Assembly (NCBI GenBank): GCA_903910245.1
Contig: CAIVYX010000146.1
Location: 1 to 16,511, forward strand
Reading direction: 5' to 3'
Origin: an uncultured Opitutia bacterium
GTDB taxonomy: Bacteria; Verrucomicrobiota; Verrucomicrobiia; Opitutales; UBA953
DNA length: 16,511 nt
Shown here: in pieces, positions 1-7,179 of the stretch
How positions within the stretch are numbered: the stretch's first letter is position 1
Layout of the letters: the number at the start of each line of letters is the position of its first letter
Program-made: the position numbers and the translations under genes
The notes under the pieces: model-generated
The model's database searches: none
Told to the model about the DNA's origin: nothing
The model's input: only the letters and a program-made list of their open reading frames with translations

Positions 1-755
1 CCGCTGGCGACATGCCCGGCGAGGCGTGCAGTGGCCTCGGCGATGGATTCCTCGGCCGGGTAGGCCTGGGCGACCGCTTCCGTGGCCTCTAGGATGGCGA
101 TCAGGGACGTTTCATCGCCGGGCTTAGCCTTACCCCGATACTCGACCACTTGACGGCCTCCTGGGCCATTCTCGGTGAGGGTAAAGAGCCCGCGGACCTC
201 CTCCGGGGAGGCGGTGCCCAGCTTGTTGGGCAGGTAGAACCAGGCGCGGATGGTCTTCTTGATGCCGGCGGCCTGCAGGGCCTGGCGGGCGACATGCACC
301 TGGTAAGCCAGATCGACCACATAGGGCTGCCACTCCTTCTTCAGGAGTTCCTTCTGGTCGGCGGCCAACTTGGACTCCACCTCAGCGGAGGCGGATTTGA
401 TCTCGATCAGGTCAAGGGTGTCGCCGGTCACGCGGATGATGTCCGATCGAGCCATCAGGCTGCCGACGGCGAAGGTCGCCTCGTGCAGGGTGCAATCGCC
501 CGCCTTGATCTTGGCCAGAGTCCGTGCGGAGGCGTCGGTATGGCTCTCCTTCGGGACATGCATGTCCTCGCCTGGGTAATACACCTTCACCAGCTTCTCG
601 AACATGTACCCGCCCCGAGCGAGCTGCTGCATGTACTCGTTCCCATCCGCCTGCCGCGGCAAAGCCGGCCGGGCCAGCGCATGCTTCAGTTTGATCGGAC
701 ACGTCAGCCCCAGTTTGAAGAGAGATTTGGAGAGGGAGGGAGCAGACATTTCCAT
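1..755 (-). CDS. Cas4-like / DUF2779-family PD-(D/E)XK nuclease, 3' end cut by the window
   Basis: Translating the minus strand from ATG at 755 gives 251 residues with no stop before the window edge, so the C-terminus is missing. The N-terminus reads LSKSLFKLGLTCPIKL (residues 8-23), the usual opening of DUF2779/Cas4-like proteins, including the single Cys19. The PD-(D/E)XK core is visible: E92, then RSDI with D105, then LIEIKS with E118 and K120, then a helix with Q152 (DLAYQ), matching the family's Q/Y motif. Such proteins are metal-dependent DNA nucleases or relatives; no CRISPR array or cas1/cas2 is in the window, so a CRISPR role is not supported. A second ATG two codons downstream (749) is equally possible. 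No clear Shine-Dalgarno precedes either. It is divergent from the cca-like gene at 918. The fold is fairly sure, the substrate unknown. Confidence 0.75.
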   Translation of the reverse strand, partial: MEMSAPSLSKSLFKLGLTCPIKLKHALARPALPRQADGNEYMQQLARGGYMFEKLVKVYYPGEDMHVPKESHTDASARTLAKIKAGDCTLHEATFAVGSLMARSDIIRVTGDTLDLIEIKSASAEVESKLAADQKELLKKEWQPYVVDLAYQVHVARQALQAAGIKKTIRAWFYLPNKLGTASPEEVRGLFTLTENGPGGRQVVEYRGKAKPGDETSLIAILEATEAVAQAYPAEESIAEATARLAGHVAS

Positions 756-917
756 AGGTATGGGTTACTGGTGGCCTAGGTGCAAGGGGGAGGGCGGCGG
801 TTGGAATTCGAGGGCTGTTAATAGATACTTTTGGGTGTTAACATTATGTTGACATGGGAGTGAAGTGTTTAATTATGGGGAAAATACCCAAATTAGGCCG
901 CTTAACGCTAAAAACCC
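756..917. promoter_or_regulatory. Divergent intergenic region between the nuclease and CCA-enzyme genes
   Basis: This 162-base gap is markedly more AT-rich than its surroundings from about 815 on and must hold promoters for both divergent genes. On the plus strand a consensus TTGACA lies at 849-854. A 16-base spacer separates it from AATTAT at 871-876 (4 of 6 matches to TATAAT), which would start transcription near 883, about 35 bases before the CCA-enzyme ATG. I see no convincing minus-strand -35/-10 pair for the nuclease gene. Confidence 0.45.
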
Positions 918-2339
918 ATGACCGACCAGATATCACGATTTCGTCCCGGGCTATTGAAGTTCGAGGGCGAGCTTGCGCCGGTGAACGAGGTTCTGGCGTT
1001 GCTGCGCGCCGCCGGGGGGCGTCCGTTCTTCATGGGCGGATGCGTCCGTGACGCGCTGCTGGGTATCGGCTCCAAGGATTTCGATATCGAGGTCTTCGGC
1101 CTGAGCGTGGCTCAGATCCAGAAGGCGCTGTCCGCCCGGTTCGAGATCATCTCGGTCGGCGCCGCCTTCGGCGTCATCAAGCTGAAGGATCTGCCAGTCG
1201 ACGTCTCGGTCCCGCGTCGCGAGAACCGCGTCGGGGCAGGGCACCGCGATTTCGAAGTCTTCGTCGATTCGACGCTAACGCCGAAGGAAGCCGCGGAACG
1301 CCGTGACTTCACGATCAACGCTATTGGCTGGAACGATGCAAACGGAGAGCTACTGGATTTCTATGAGGGAGAACGTGACCTGAAGGCCGGCGTGATTCGT
1401 CATGTGTCGACGAAGTTCGCCGAAGATCCACTGCGCGTGCTGCGCGCCATGCAGTTCGCCGCCCGTTTTGAATTCACCGTCGCGCCGGAAACCGTCGCCG
1501 TCTGTGCGACATTGCATCCCAACGACCTGCCGGCCGAACGCCTGTATGAAGAATGGTCGAAGCTGATCCTGAAAGGCCGTAAGCCGTCGCTGGGACTGAA
1601 GTTCCTGCGCGAGTGCGGATGGTTGCAGTATTTCCCAGAGCTCGCCGCCATCGTCGACGTCCCGCAGGACCCGGTCTGGCATCCGGAAGGCTGCGTCTGG
1701 ACGCACACCCTGCACTGCATGGACGCGTTCGCGAAGAAGCATATCGGTGACCCGCGTGAAGACCTGGTCGTCGGCTTCGCCGTGCTGTGCCATGACCTAG
1801 GCAAAGCCGTCACCACGGTCATGTCCGAAGGACGGTGGCGTGCGCTGGGCCACGAGGAGGCAGGCGTGCCGATCGCCCGCCAGTTCCTGGGTCGCCTGAC
1901 TCGGGAGCAGGGGCTGATCGACGAGGTCGTCCCGAATGTCGCCAATCACGATAAACCGTCGGCGTTGTTCCGCGCCCAGTCCGGCGATAACGCCGTCCGT
2001 CGTCTGGCCCTGAGGGTCGGGCGCATCGACCGCCTGTTGCGCGTCGACCTGGCTGACCGCCAAGGCCGTCCGCCGCAGGTCGTCGGGGACACCACCGATC
2101 ATGGCGCCTGGCTGCTGGCCAAGGCCCAGGGCATGAACCTGGATAAGGGCGTGCCCAAGCCGATCATGCAGGGCCGTCACCTCGTCGCCCGTGGCCTGAA
2201 GCCGGGGAAAGAATTCAAGCGCATCCTGGACGCCGCCTTCGATGCCCAGCTGGAAGGCGCCTTCGCCGACGAAGTCGCTGGCAACGTCTGGCTGGACACG
2301 TATCTGGCCGGGCCAGATTTTGCCTCCAATAATTCTTGA
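918..2339 (+). CDS. cca: CCA tRNA nucleotidyltransferase with HD domain
   Basis: A 473-aa class II nucleotidyltransferase of the CCA-adding/poly(A) polymerase family, which adds or repairs the 3' CCA of tRNA using CTP and ATP. Visible motifs: GG at 40-41 with VRD at 43-45 (helical turn), DFDIE at 54-58 with catalytic D54 and D56, VDVSVPR with D95, and RRDFTINA at 128-135 (motif B). An HD phosphohydrolase domain follows, with H263 and H292-D293 (CHDLGK), as in the Escherichia coli enzyme (412 aa). The C-terminus QGRHLVARGLKPG is also typical of bacterial CCA enzymes. It has a plausible promoter upstream, and the first of three YbjN-like genes starts 32 bases after its stop, so co-transcription is likely. 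Nothing looks broken, so it is probably active. Whether it is the housekeeping copy or an accessory one cannot be told from here. Confidence 0.93.
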   Translation: MTDQISRFRPGLLKFEGELAPVNEVLALLRAAGGRPFFMGGCVRDALLGIGSKDFDIEVFGLSVAQIQKALSARFEIISVGAAFGVIKLKDLPVDVSVPRRENRVGAGHRDFEVFVDSTLTPKEAAERRDFTINAIGWNDANGELLDFYEGERDLKAGVIRHVSTKFAEDPLRVLRAMQFAARFEFTVAPETVAVCATLHPNDLPAERLYEEWSKLILKGRKPSLGLKFLRECGWLQYFPELAAIVDVPQDPVWHPEGCVWTHTLHCMDAFAKKHIGDPREDLVVGFAVLCHDLGKAVTTVMSEGRWRALGHEEAGVPIARQFLGRLTREQGLIDEVVPNVANHDKPSALFRAQSGDNAVRRLALRVGRIDRLLRVDLADRQGRPPQVVGDTTDHGAWLLAKAQGMNLDKGVPKPIMQGRHLVARGLKPGKEFKRILDAAFDAQLEGAFADEVAGNVWLDTYLAGPDFASNNS

Positions 2340-2371
2340 AGGACATTTACCCTCCGATTTAAGACATCTCC

Positions 2372-2815
2372 ATGAGCATGAACCTCGAACTCGCGGATTC
2401 GCGTGATGACAACGCGGCCGCGGCGGCCTTCCATGATTGGGCCAGGAATCTCGGCTATAAAGTCACCTTGCGGCCTGACGGCGCCGCGGTCGGCATCCGT
2501 GGCCGCTATAACTTCAACGCCTATTTCCGCTGTGGCACGGGCATGAAGCGTCTCATCATCAACTGCTTCTTTCCGTCGGGCTCTGGTCCGGCGGAGATGG
2601 CCGCCCGCTGCGAGCTGTCGAACCGCATCAACGGAGCCTTCAATATCGGCACGTTCTGGTTCGACAAGGATGGCGACTTCGCCTGCCAGTTCGTCCTGAC
2701 CTTCGATGAGACGCTGACCCCCGTGCTGTGGCGTGATTTCTTCGACCATGTCGAGGCGGGCGTCACGCAGGTGATCCAGCACTACGCCGAGGACTTCAAA
2801 CCCTTCATGGCCTGA
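2372..2815 (+). CDS. YbjN-like protein, first of three tandem paralogues
   Basis: A 147-aa soluble protein (145 aa if the second ATG at 2378 is used, which aligns with the MNL start of the next paralogue). It has an N-terminal helix (HDWARNLGYKV), a strand-rich middle (GIRGRYNFNAYF), then LSNRINGAFNIGTFWFD, a strand block, and a C-terminal helix starting TPVLWRDFFDHVEAG. This order matches the YbjN family, whose fold resembles type III secretion chaperones. Such domains usually bind other proteins; no catalytic residues are evident. No Shine-Dalgarno precedes the start. It is 32 bases after the CCA-enzyme gene and four bases before the next paralogue, so the four genes look like one transcript. 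The exact role is unknown. Confidence 0.7.
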   Translation: MSMNLELADSRDDNAAAAAFHDWARNLGYKVTLRPDGAAVGIRGRYNFNAYFRCGTGMKRLIINCFFPSGSGPAEMAARCELSNRINGAFNIGTFWFDKDGDFACQFVLTFDETLTPVLWRDFFDHVEAGVTQVIQHYAEDFKPFMA

Positions 2816-2819
2816 CCCG

Positions 2820-3260
2820 ATGAACCTGGATCTCACCGACGTCGACGACAACGAAGAGGCCACGCGCGCATTGCGTGCATGGTGCCAGCAGCTCGGCTAT
2901 CGGGTCAAAGACAGCGACGGCGACGTCAATTTCGTCATCCTCGGCGCCCGGCGCTGGATCGTCGGCATCAAGGCGAACCGTAACGGCAACCATCGTCTGT
3001 TGGCGACCTGCATCTTCGGCACGGTCCCCGGCGCCATGAGCCGTGAGGAGTGGCAGAAATTCTGCAACGACCTCAACGCTCATCTCAATATCGGAAAGTT
3101 CTGCCTCAACGGCGCGGACACGTTCGAGAGCCAGTTCAGCCTCTACTTCTTGGAGAGCCTGAATCCGGTCCTCTTCCGTAATTTCATCACTTCGATCGAC
3201 GAAGCCTTGGCTTACGTCCTGAACGAGCATCGCGTCGTCCTAGGGGCGGCCCTGGAGTGA
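2820..3260 (+). CDS. YbjN-like protein, second paralogue
   Basis: A 146-aa paralogue of its neighbours. It shares the N-terminal helix with LRAWCQQLGYRVK (34-MNLDL start in register with the upstream gene), the block LNAHLNIGKFCLNG, and the C-terminal NPVLFRNFITSIDEAL corresponding to TPVLWRDFFDHVEAG upstream. It has diverged most in the first strand pair, where the RYN motif of the other two is replaced by ARRWIVGI. It starts four bases after the previous stop, and its TGA overlaps a possible GTG start of the third paralogue. Its sequence has signs of divergence rather than a recent copy, so the array is old or the copies are specialised, perhaps for different client proteins (inference). 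Confidence 0.65.
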   Translation: MNLDLTDVDDNEEATRALRAWCQQLGYRVKDSDGDVNFVILGARRWIVGIKANRNGNHRLLATCIFGTVPGAMSREEWQKFCNDLNAHLNIGKFCLNGADTFESQFSLYFLESLNPVLFRNFITSIDEALAYVLNEHRVVLGAALE

Positions 3261-3265
3261 AAACC

Positions 3266-3709
3266 ATGGGCCTGAAACTGATCTTAGAGGGCGGGATGGA
3301 CAGCGAGGCGGCCGGCCTGGCTTTGGCCAAGTGGGCCGGTGATATCGGCTTCCGCGTGAAGGCCATGTCCTCGCCCGAGCGCTTCGGGCTTCGTTCCCGG
3401 TATAACTACACGGTCACCATGGCGGGGACGGCCGAGATGCGACGCATCATCCTGATCGCGGCGTTCAACGGCAGCCCGAACCATCGCGATCCCGACGGCA
3501 AGGTGCGTTTCGCCAACCGGATCAACATGGACTATAACGTCTGCAAGCTGGCGTTCGACCAGGACGGCGCCTTGTACCTGGAGTTCGTGCTCTATGTCGA
3601 GGGCGAGTTGACGCCCACGTTGTGGTCCACCTTCATCGCCAAGGCGGACGAGGGCATCGCTTGGCTCCACTCGAAGCACAAGGCGGAGTTCGACGACCTG
3701 ATCGCTTAG
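3266..3709 (+). CDS. YbjN-like protein, third paralogue
   Basis: A 147-aa paralogue of the two preceding genes: MGLKL start, ALAKWAGDIGFRVK helix, GLRSRYNYTVTM strands, FANRINMDYNVCKLAFD, and TPTLWSTFIAKADEG at the C-terminus. I chose ATG at 3266 because GGAG at 3254-3257 sits eight bases upstream and the resulting N-terminus aligns with the other paralogues. A GTG at 3257 overlapping the previous TGA would add three residues. The stop TAG (3707-3709) overlaps the stop of the convergent minus-strand gene, so the two mRNAs are complementary at their 3' ends. Function unknown beyond a likely protein-binding role for this fold. Confidence 0.68.
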   Translation: MGLKLILEGGMDSEAAGLALAKWAGDIGFRVKAMSSPERFGLRSRYNYTVTMAGTAEMRRIILIAAFNGSPNHRDPDGKVRFANRINMDYNVCKLAFDQDGALYLEFVLYVEGELTPTLWSTFIAKADEGIAWLHSKHKAEFDDLIA

Positions 3710-4275
3710 GCTGAGGTCTCGCCCTGACTTTCCGGGTCGCCGCCGAAATCCCGGCGGCGTTCCGCCCGTCGCTTGCGCATGAACTCGTCGAAGGCTTCCT
3801 TGGTCTCACGTTCCGATTCGGGCGTCAGGCCTCCCTTGATGGCATCCATGATATGCTCATGGTAGTTGTCGACGGTGTCGGTGAGGTCATTGACGCAGCG
3901 CATCAGTTGTCGTCGCGTCAGTTTGGAGTCTTCGATGGGGAATTCGATGATCGCCTGGATATCGCCGTCGTCCGGATCGTACTCGAACTGGGCCATCTTC
4001 GTCATGTGGCTGACCTGCAGCAGCGTCTGAAAGAGGGCGAGCTTGTTGAAGGAGTTGCCGTTGGGGTCGAACTTATAGGCGCCGGGGGCCCCGATCTTGA
4101 GGAACTCGCCTTGTTCTTCCACGGCGATGAAGAGCCGCAGGCGGTTCTCCTTCTCCGGGTTACGGTAGCGCTTAAGGGTGAAGCCGGTATGCAGGAAGTT
4201 CGCGCCTTCACGGTGCTGATACTTCAGCTTTTCGGCGTCGAGGAACTCTTTAATTTCTTCAATGCTGGTGGGCAT
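3706..4275 (-). CDS. YbjN-like (type III chaperone-fold-like) protein
   Basis: A 189-aa protein with an N-terminal helix (IKEFLDAEKLKYQ), strands (GFTLKRYRN, LRLFIAVEE, FLKIGAPG), then a helix LALFQTLLQVSHMTKMAQFEYD, another strand pair and a C-terminal helix TRRQLMRCVNDLTDTVDNY. That order matches the YbjN / type III secretion chaperone-like fold, more like cyanobacterial-style YbjN proteins than like the three paralogues on the other strand. The last 40 residues are charged and Arg-rich (MRKRRAERRR), probably disordered and perhaps binding nucleic acid or acidic partners (inference). It is the last gene of the minus-strand cluster, 96 bases after its upstream neighbour, and may have its own promoter in that gap. 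No enzyme motif is visible. Confidence 0.6.
   Translation of the reverse strand: MPTSIEEIKEFLDAEKLKYQHREGANFLHTGFTLKRYRNPEKENRLRLFIAVEEQGEFLKIGAPGAYKFDPNGNSFNKLALFQTLLQVSHMTKMAQFEYDPDDGDIQAIIEFPIEDSKLTRRQLMRCVNDLTDTVDNYHEHIMDAIKGGLTPESERETKEAFDEFMRKRRAERRRDFGGDPESQGETSA
3738..3759. terminator. GC-rich hairpin just after the YbjN array
   Basis: CGCCGCCG (3738-3745) and CGGCGGCG (3752-3759) form a perfect 8-bp stem around a six-base loop. It begins 28 bases after the plus-strand stop codon, inside the 3' end of the convergent gene. No T-run follows, so it is at best an atypical transcription terminator or an mRNA 3'-end stabiliser. The repeats could also arise simply from Arg/Gly-rich coding sequence on the minus strand. 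Confidence 0.3.
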
Positions 4276-4371
4276 GGGGTAGCTGGTTGGGTGATCGGAT
4301 ATGCTTGCCCTATGTTTTAGGGGCTCAAGCGATTTTAAGAAAAACCTTGAAAATGCCGATATAAGTCCGAC
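4276..4371 (-). promoter_or_regulatory. AT-rich gap before the last operon gene, with a stem-loop
   Basis: This 96-base gap breaks an otherwise tight operon. It is AT-rich and, read on the minus strand, contains TATATC near 4360 and TTAAAATC near 4334 as possible -10 elements. A short imperfect hairpin (GCCCTA / TAGGGGC, 4307-4324) lies inside. An internal promoter or an RNA processing site would fit. No -35/-10 pair with good spacing was found. Confidence 0.25.
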
Positions 4372-4920
4372 TCAAGCAATCTGCGTACAGTCCGGTCCGA
4401 GCGAAAGCGGACCGATCTCCCGGAAGCTGTTCCGGGAGACGCCGAGCTGCTCGCAGACTCCCCGCATCAGATGCTCGAGAGCCGAGGCGTCCGTGAAATC
4501 GTTGGGGACCTTGCCGAAGTTGTTGCGGCCGTTGCCGAAAAACATGGCGGAGAAGACCTCGGCCGGCTCCTTGGCCTTGCCGGTGAGGGAGTCCCAGAAG
4601 CCCTGAGGCTTCATCTCGCAGGTGAATTCGGTGTACTCGAGGCAGAACGCGTAGATGGGGCGCGAGGAGGGGCCGTGCGGATTACGGGATTTCCGATAGA
4701 AGACCGAGGCGGAGTAGAGGTATTCGATCGGACAAGGGTCGAAGCGGTTCTCGCTCATCACCTGGGCCATCTGCTTCACGACCAGCGGGTAACTTTCGAA
4801 GACGACGTAGAATTCATCATTCGCGAGGATGCAGCCCTTCGGGTTGCGGTGGCGTAGCTTGCTCGAGAAGGCGAACGGCAGCGAGGGCATGCTGAATTGA
4901 TCGATAAGCTTGTGTTCCAT
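4372..4920 (-). CDS. Conserved-looking protein of unknown function (182 aa)
   Basis: I do not recognise this family. The 182-aa product has no signal peptide or membrane helix. It contains several cysteines without a zinc-binding spacing, an aromatic central stretch (IEYLYSASVFYRKS, RPIYAFCLEYTEFTCEM) suggesting a beta-rich core, and a C-terminal helix EHLMRGVCEQLG. It starts 12 bases after the stop of the Sel1-repeat gene and is surely co-transcribed with it. Codon use is like that of its neighbours. Two strong inverted repeats lie in its last 25 codons (annotated separately). The operon context implies a partner or client in the chaperone-related cluster, but the protein itself gives no clue. 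Confidence 0.6.
   Translation of the reverse strand: MEHKLIDQFSMPSLPFAFSSKLRHRNPKGCILANDEFYVVFESYPLVVKQMAQVMSENRFDPCPIEYLYSASVFYRKSRNPHGPSSRPIYAFCLEYTEFTCEMKPQGFWDSLTGKAKEPAEVFSAMFFGNGRNNFGKVPNDFTDASALEHLMRGVCEQLGVSRNSFREIGPLSLGPDCTQIA
4393..4439 (-). repeat. Two adjacent perfect hairpins in the 3' coding end of the 182-aa gene
   Basis: TCTCCCGGAA (4416-4425) and TTCCGGGAGA (4430-4439) form a perfect 10-bp stem with a four-base loop. One base away, CGGTCCG (4393-4399) and CGGACCG (4408-4414) form a perfect 7-bp stem with an eight-base loop. Both lie within codons for VSRNSFREIGPLSLGPD, about 20-65 bases before the stop. No T-run follows on either strand. They may end or stabilise the mRNA segment before the 96-base gap, reducing expression of the last gene. 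Confidence 0.6.
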
Positions 4921-4932
4921 AGGAGAAATAGG

Positions 4933-5625
4933 TCAGGGGATTAGCGCGGCGGCTTGCTTGCCTAGTTCAATTTGCCGCGGCGTCATGGTGGAGGCCAGGT
5001 GGCGGAGATTACCTTCGGACTGGGTGCCGCCCTTGCGGATGGCGGCGGTCCAGAGCGCATAGGCACGCACCGGGTCTTGGACGAGGCCGTCTCCGGTGGC
5101 GTGAAGGATCGCTAGACTGTTAAGACATTGGATATCCCCTTGGTCCGCGCCTAGTTTGAGGTAGCGGGCGGCCATGGGGCTATCCTTGGGTACGCCATCA
5201 CCCTTGACGCATTGAAGCGCGAAGTTGAACTGCGCCATAGGATCGCCTTGATCGGCCGCGGCGCGGAACCAGCGCGCGGCCTGTGTCATGTCGCGCTGGA
5301 GCCCCTTTCCATGCGAGTACTTGATGCCTAGATTATATTGGGCCTTACGGTGACCGCGTTCAGCGGCTTGCTGATACCAGCGCGCAGCCTCGAAGTCATC
5401 GTGCGGATGCTCCTCGATGACGTCGTAAAGGTTGCCGAGATTGCACATGGCGTCGGCATGGCCCTGGTCAGCGGCCAGTTTCCACCAATGCCGGGCCTGC
5501 GCGAAGTCCTGCGGCCGACCCTGGCCGCGGGCGTGGAGCACGCCGAGGCGCGTCTGTGCCAGGGGGTCGCCCGCGTTGGCCTTGGCCTCGACGGCGCTGT
5601 CATCCATCTTTGAGTAGAAGTCCAT
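4933..5625 (-). CDS. Sel1-repeat (TPR-like) protein, 230 aa
   Basis: Five consecutive Sel1-like repeats of about 36 residues fill residues 20-200. Each has the pattern A..LG..Y..G.G...D...A..W...AA..G (for example AQYNLGIKYSHGKGLQRD, residues 95-112). No signal peptide or membrane segment is visible, so it is probably cytoplasmic. Sel1 repeats form alpha-solenoids that act as protein-protein adaptors, including in quality-control complexes such as Sel1/Hrd3. It lies eight bases after a second Sel1-repeat gene and 12 before the 182-aa gene, in an operon headed by a J-domain-like gene. An adaptor or client-recruiting role next to the chaperones is a reasonable inference. Confidence 0.9.
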   Translation of the reverse strand: MDFYSKMDDSAVEAKANAGDPLAQTRLGVLHARGQGRPQDFAQARHWWKLAADQGHADAMCNLGNLYDVIEEHPHDDFEAARWYQQAAERGHRKAQYNLGIKYSHGKGLQRDMTQAARWFRAAADQGDPMAQFNFALQCVKGDGVPKDSPMAARYLKLGADQGDIQCLNSLAILHATGDGLVQDPVRAYALWTAAIRKGGTQSEGNLRHLASTMTPRQIELGKQAAALIP

Positions 5626-5633
5626 GGGTTAGG

Positions 5634-6257
5634 TCAGTCGAGGTAAGGGGTTCGCTTGATCGACTTACGAAGGACCTCGGCGCGGGCACGGGCCGAGGAT
5701 TGCTGCCCCGAACTGAGTTCTCTCATGAGGTTCATCTTTGGTACGGCCGTCTCGTCAGATTGTTCGCTGGCGAGCATGTACCAAGCCAAGGCCTCGATCT
5801 TGTCCTCGGGGACGCCCCGTGCGAGATGGTAGAATTGCCCCATCATGCCCATGGCGCGAGGTTCGTCCGTGTTGGCCGAACGGAGGAACCATTCTCGGGC
5901 TTGCGCGTAGTCTTGGGGTACGCCGTTTCCGTAGTAATAAGAAATACCAAGATTACCGAGCGCGGCGTAATGATTCTTCGCCGCGGCCAATCGCCAGAGC
6001 CGGCAGGCTTCGACGGGGTCGATCTTGCCGAGATCGCCGTTCACATGACAGACGCCAAGGTTATAAAGTCCTTCGGCGTTCCCGAGGGCGGCGGAGCGGG
6101 CGTACCATCGCCTTGATTCGACGCCATCGATGGTCACGCCTTCGCCATGCGCCAGTCGCCAGGCCAGCGCGTTCATCGCATAGGCGTCATTCTTGGCCGC
6201 CTGTGTCTGGAGCTCGCTCAGAGAGGCTTTGTCGTAGTTGAAGTCAGGGTCACGCAT
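5634..6257 (-). CDS. Sel1-repeat (TPR-like) protein, 207 aa
   Basis: About four Sel1-like repeats between residues 24 and 165 are followed by a helix ending ALAWYMLASEQSDETA, a common closing unit of Sel1 proteins, and a basic C-terminal tail. It begins with a short charged segment and has no signal peptide. The downstream Sel1 gene is a neighbour of the same type but shares only the repeat pattern, so the pair is an old duplication or two recruitments. It starts four bases after the 152-aa gene ends, consistent with one mRNA. The expected role is a protein-binding scaffold; partners unknown. Confidence 0.88.
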   Translation of the reverse strand: MRDPDFNYDKASLSELQTQAAKNDAYAMNALAWRLAHGEGVTIDGVESRRWYARSAALGNAEGLYNLGVCHVNGDLGKIDPVEACRLWRLAAAKNHYAALGNLGISYYYGNGVPQDYAQAREWFLRSANTDEPRAMGMMGQFYHLARGVPEDKIEALAWYMLASEQSDETAVPKMNLMRELSSGQQSSARARAEVLRKSIKRTPYLD

Positions 6258-6261
6258 GGGG

Positions 6262-6720
6262 TCACGTAAGTCTTTCCCACTCGGAGTCGGCGACGATGTC
6301 CATCATCGGCGTGTCGTCATCATGGAGGCACATCCAGATCTGGACGCGGGTGCGTCGATTGCGGAATTTGCCGAATTGCAGGAGGTCGGACGGTCGAGCG
6401 GAGACGCCGACGCTCTCGCTGTTGATGATGACGCGCCAATCAGGGTCGGCGCCTTTCTGCATCGTCATGGCGACGACCTTCATGCCGGCCCGGGAGGCGC
6501 AGGCCGAGAAGAGCGCCTGGGCTTCGTTCGAGCCATCGGCCATCGCCGTGAGCTCGCTGCCCGCCTCATGGAAGGGGCTGATGTCGCGGAGTTCCAAGGT
6601 GGGATAGATCTCGCGGACGCATCGACTGATGCGCGCGTGGATTGGTTGCGCCCGTCCCTGGAAATAGGGCAGCATACGCTCCTTGATCGAAGGCCCGAAG
6701 AGTGCGTCGAAGAGGCCCAT
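6262..6720 (-). CDS. Protein of unknown function, 152 aa
   Basis: I do not recognise this family. The N-terminus MGLFDALFGPSIKERML is short and amphipathic, possibly a membrane-touching helix. The rest alternates helices and strands (MKVVAMTMQ, DWRVIINSE, RVQIWMCLHDD). Near its C-terminus it has GKFRNRRT, and the neighbouring J-like protein has GKFRNTKT in a similar position, which may be chance or a shared binding patch. It is seven bases after the J-like gene and four before the Sel1 gene, so it belongs to the same operon. No catalytic motif is seen. Confidence 0.6.
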   Translation of the reverse strand: MGLFDALFGPSIKERMLPYFQGRAQPIHARISRCVREIYPTLELRDISPFHEAGSELTAMADGSNEAQALFSACASRAGMKVVAMTMQKGADPDWRVIINSESVGVSARPSDLLQFGKFRNRRTRVQIWMCLHDDDTPMMDIVADSEWERLT

Positions 6721-6727
6721 GCGGAGA

Positions 6728-7126
6728 CTAGATCTGGTCGACGATCTCGCCTGTCTTCGTGTTGCGGAACTTGCCGTCAGGGAGCATCTCGAAGGAGACG
6801 TTCACCTCGTCGGAGTCGAAGATGTATTGGTAGAACTGGATTTTCTTGAGTCGCGGAAAGGCGTCGAACTGGGCGGTGCGGCCTTCGCGGTCATGAGATT
6901 CGCGAAGGATGCTCACGCGGACGTCATGGCGGTAGGTGCCGGCATGATACTGAGCCCGGGTGGTCGGATCCGAGAGGCAACGGTAGCCTTCTTCGACGAT
7001 GTCCAGCATGAACCCTCCTTGCCGGCGGGCTTCGCCGATCACCGACTGGTAGGCCCGGTCGATGTCGGCCTGGCTGCTCTGCGGGGTGGCGTTGAGGAAG
7101 ACGTAGTATTCGTTGTAGTCTCGCAT
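6728..7126 (-). CDS. J-domain-like protein lacking the HPD motif, 132 aa
   Basis: Residues 4-60 resemble a J-domain: YNEYYVFLNATPQSSQ (helix I), ADIDRAYQSVIGEARR (helix II), then EEGYRCLSDPTTRAQY (helix III and the classical SDP..R..Y end). The loop between helices II and III should carry His-Pro-Asp, which triggers Hsp70 ATPase, but reads RQGGF. A true J-protein would be expected to fail at stimulating a canonical Hsp70. This is either a J-like scaffold or a partner of the divergent Hsp70 encoded at 11699-13234. Residues 61-132 form a beta-rich C-terminal part of no known family. It heads the minus-strand operon; a TTGACA/TACAAT promoter lies upstream. No Shine-Dalgarno precedes the ATG. Confidence 0.72.
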   Translation of the reverse strand: MRDYNEYYVFLNATPQSSQADIDRAYQSVIGEARRQGGFMLDIVEEGYRCLSDPTTRAQYHAGTYRHDVRVSILRESHDREGRTAQFDAFPRLKKIQFYQYIFDSDEVNVSFEMLPDGKFRNTKTGEIVDQI

Positions 7127-7179
7127 CGGGGGTGGGGTACGAGCCAGATTCTTCGTTCGTGCAGGCCAGTCGCAAATCT

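Noticed and set aside
150..779. Plus-strand open frame of 209 codons near the window start
   Set aside because: The minus strand carries a coherent PD-(D/E)XK nuclease across the same bases; the plus frame product is low-complexity Gly/Leu/His-rich.
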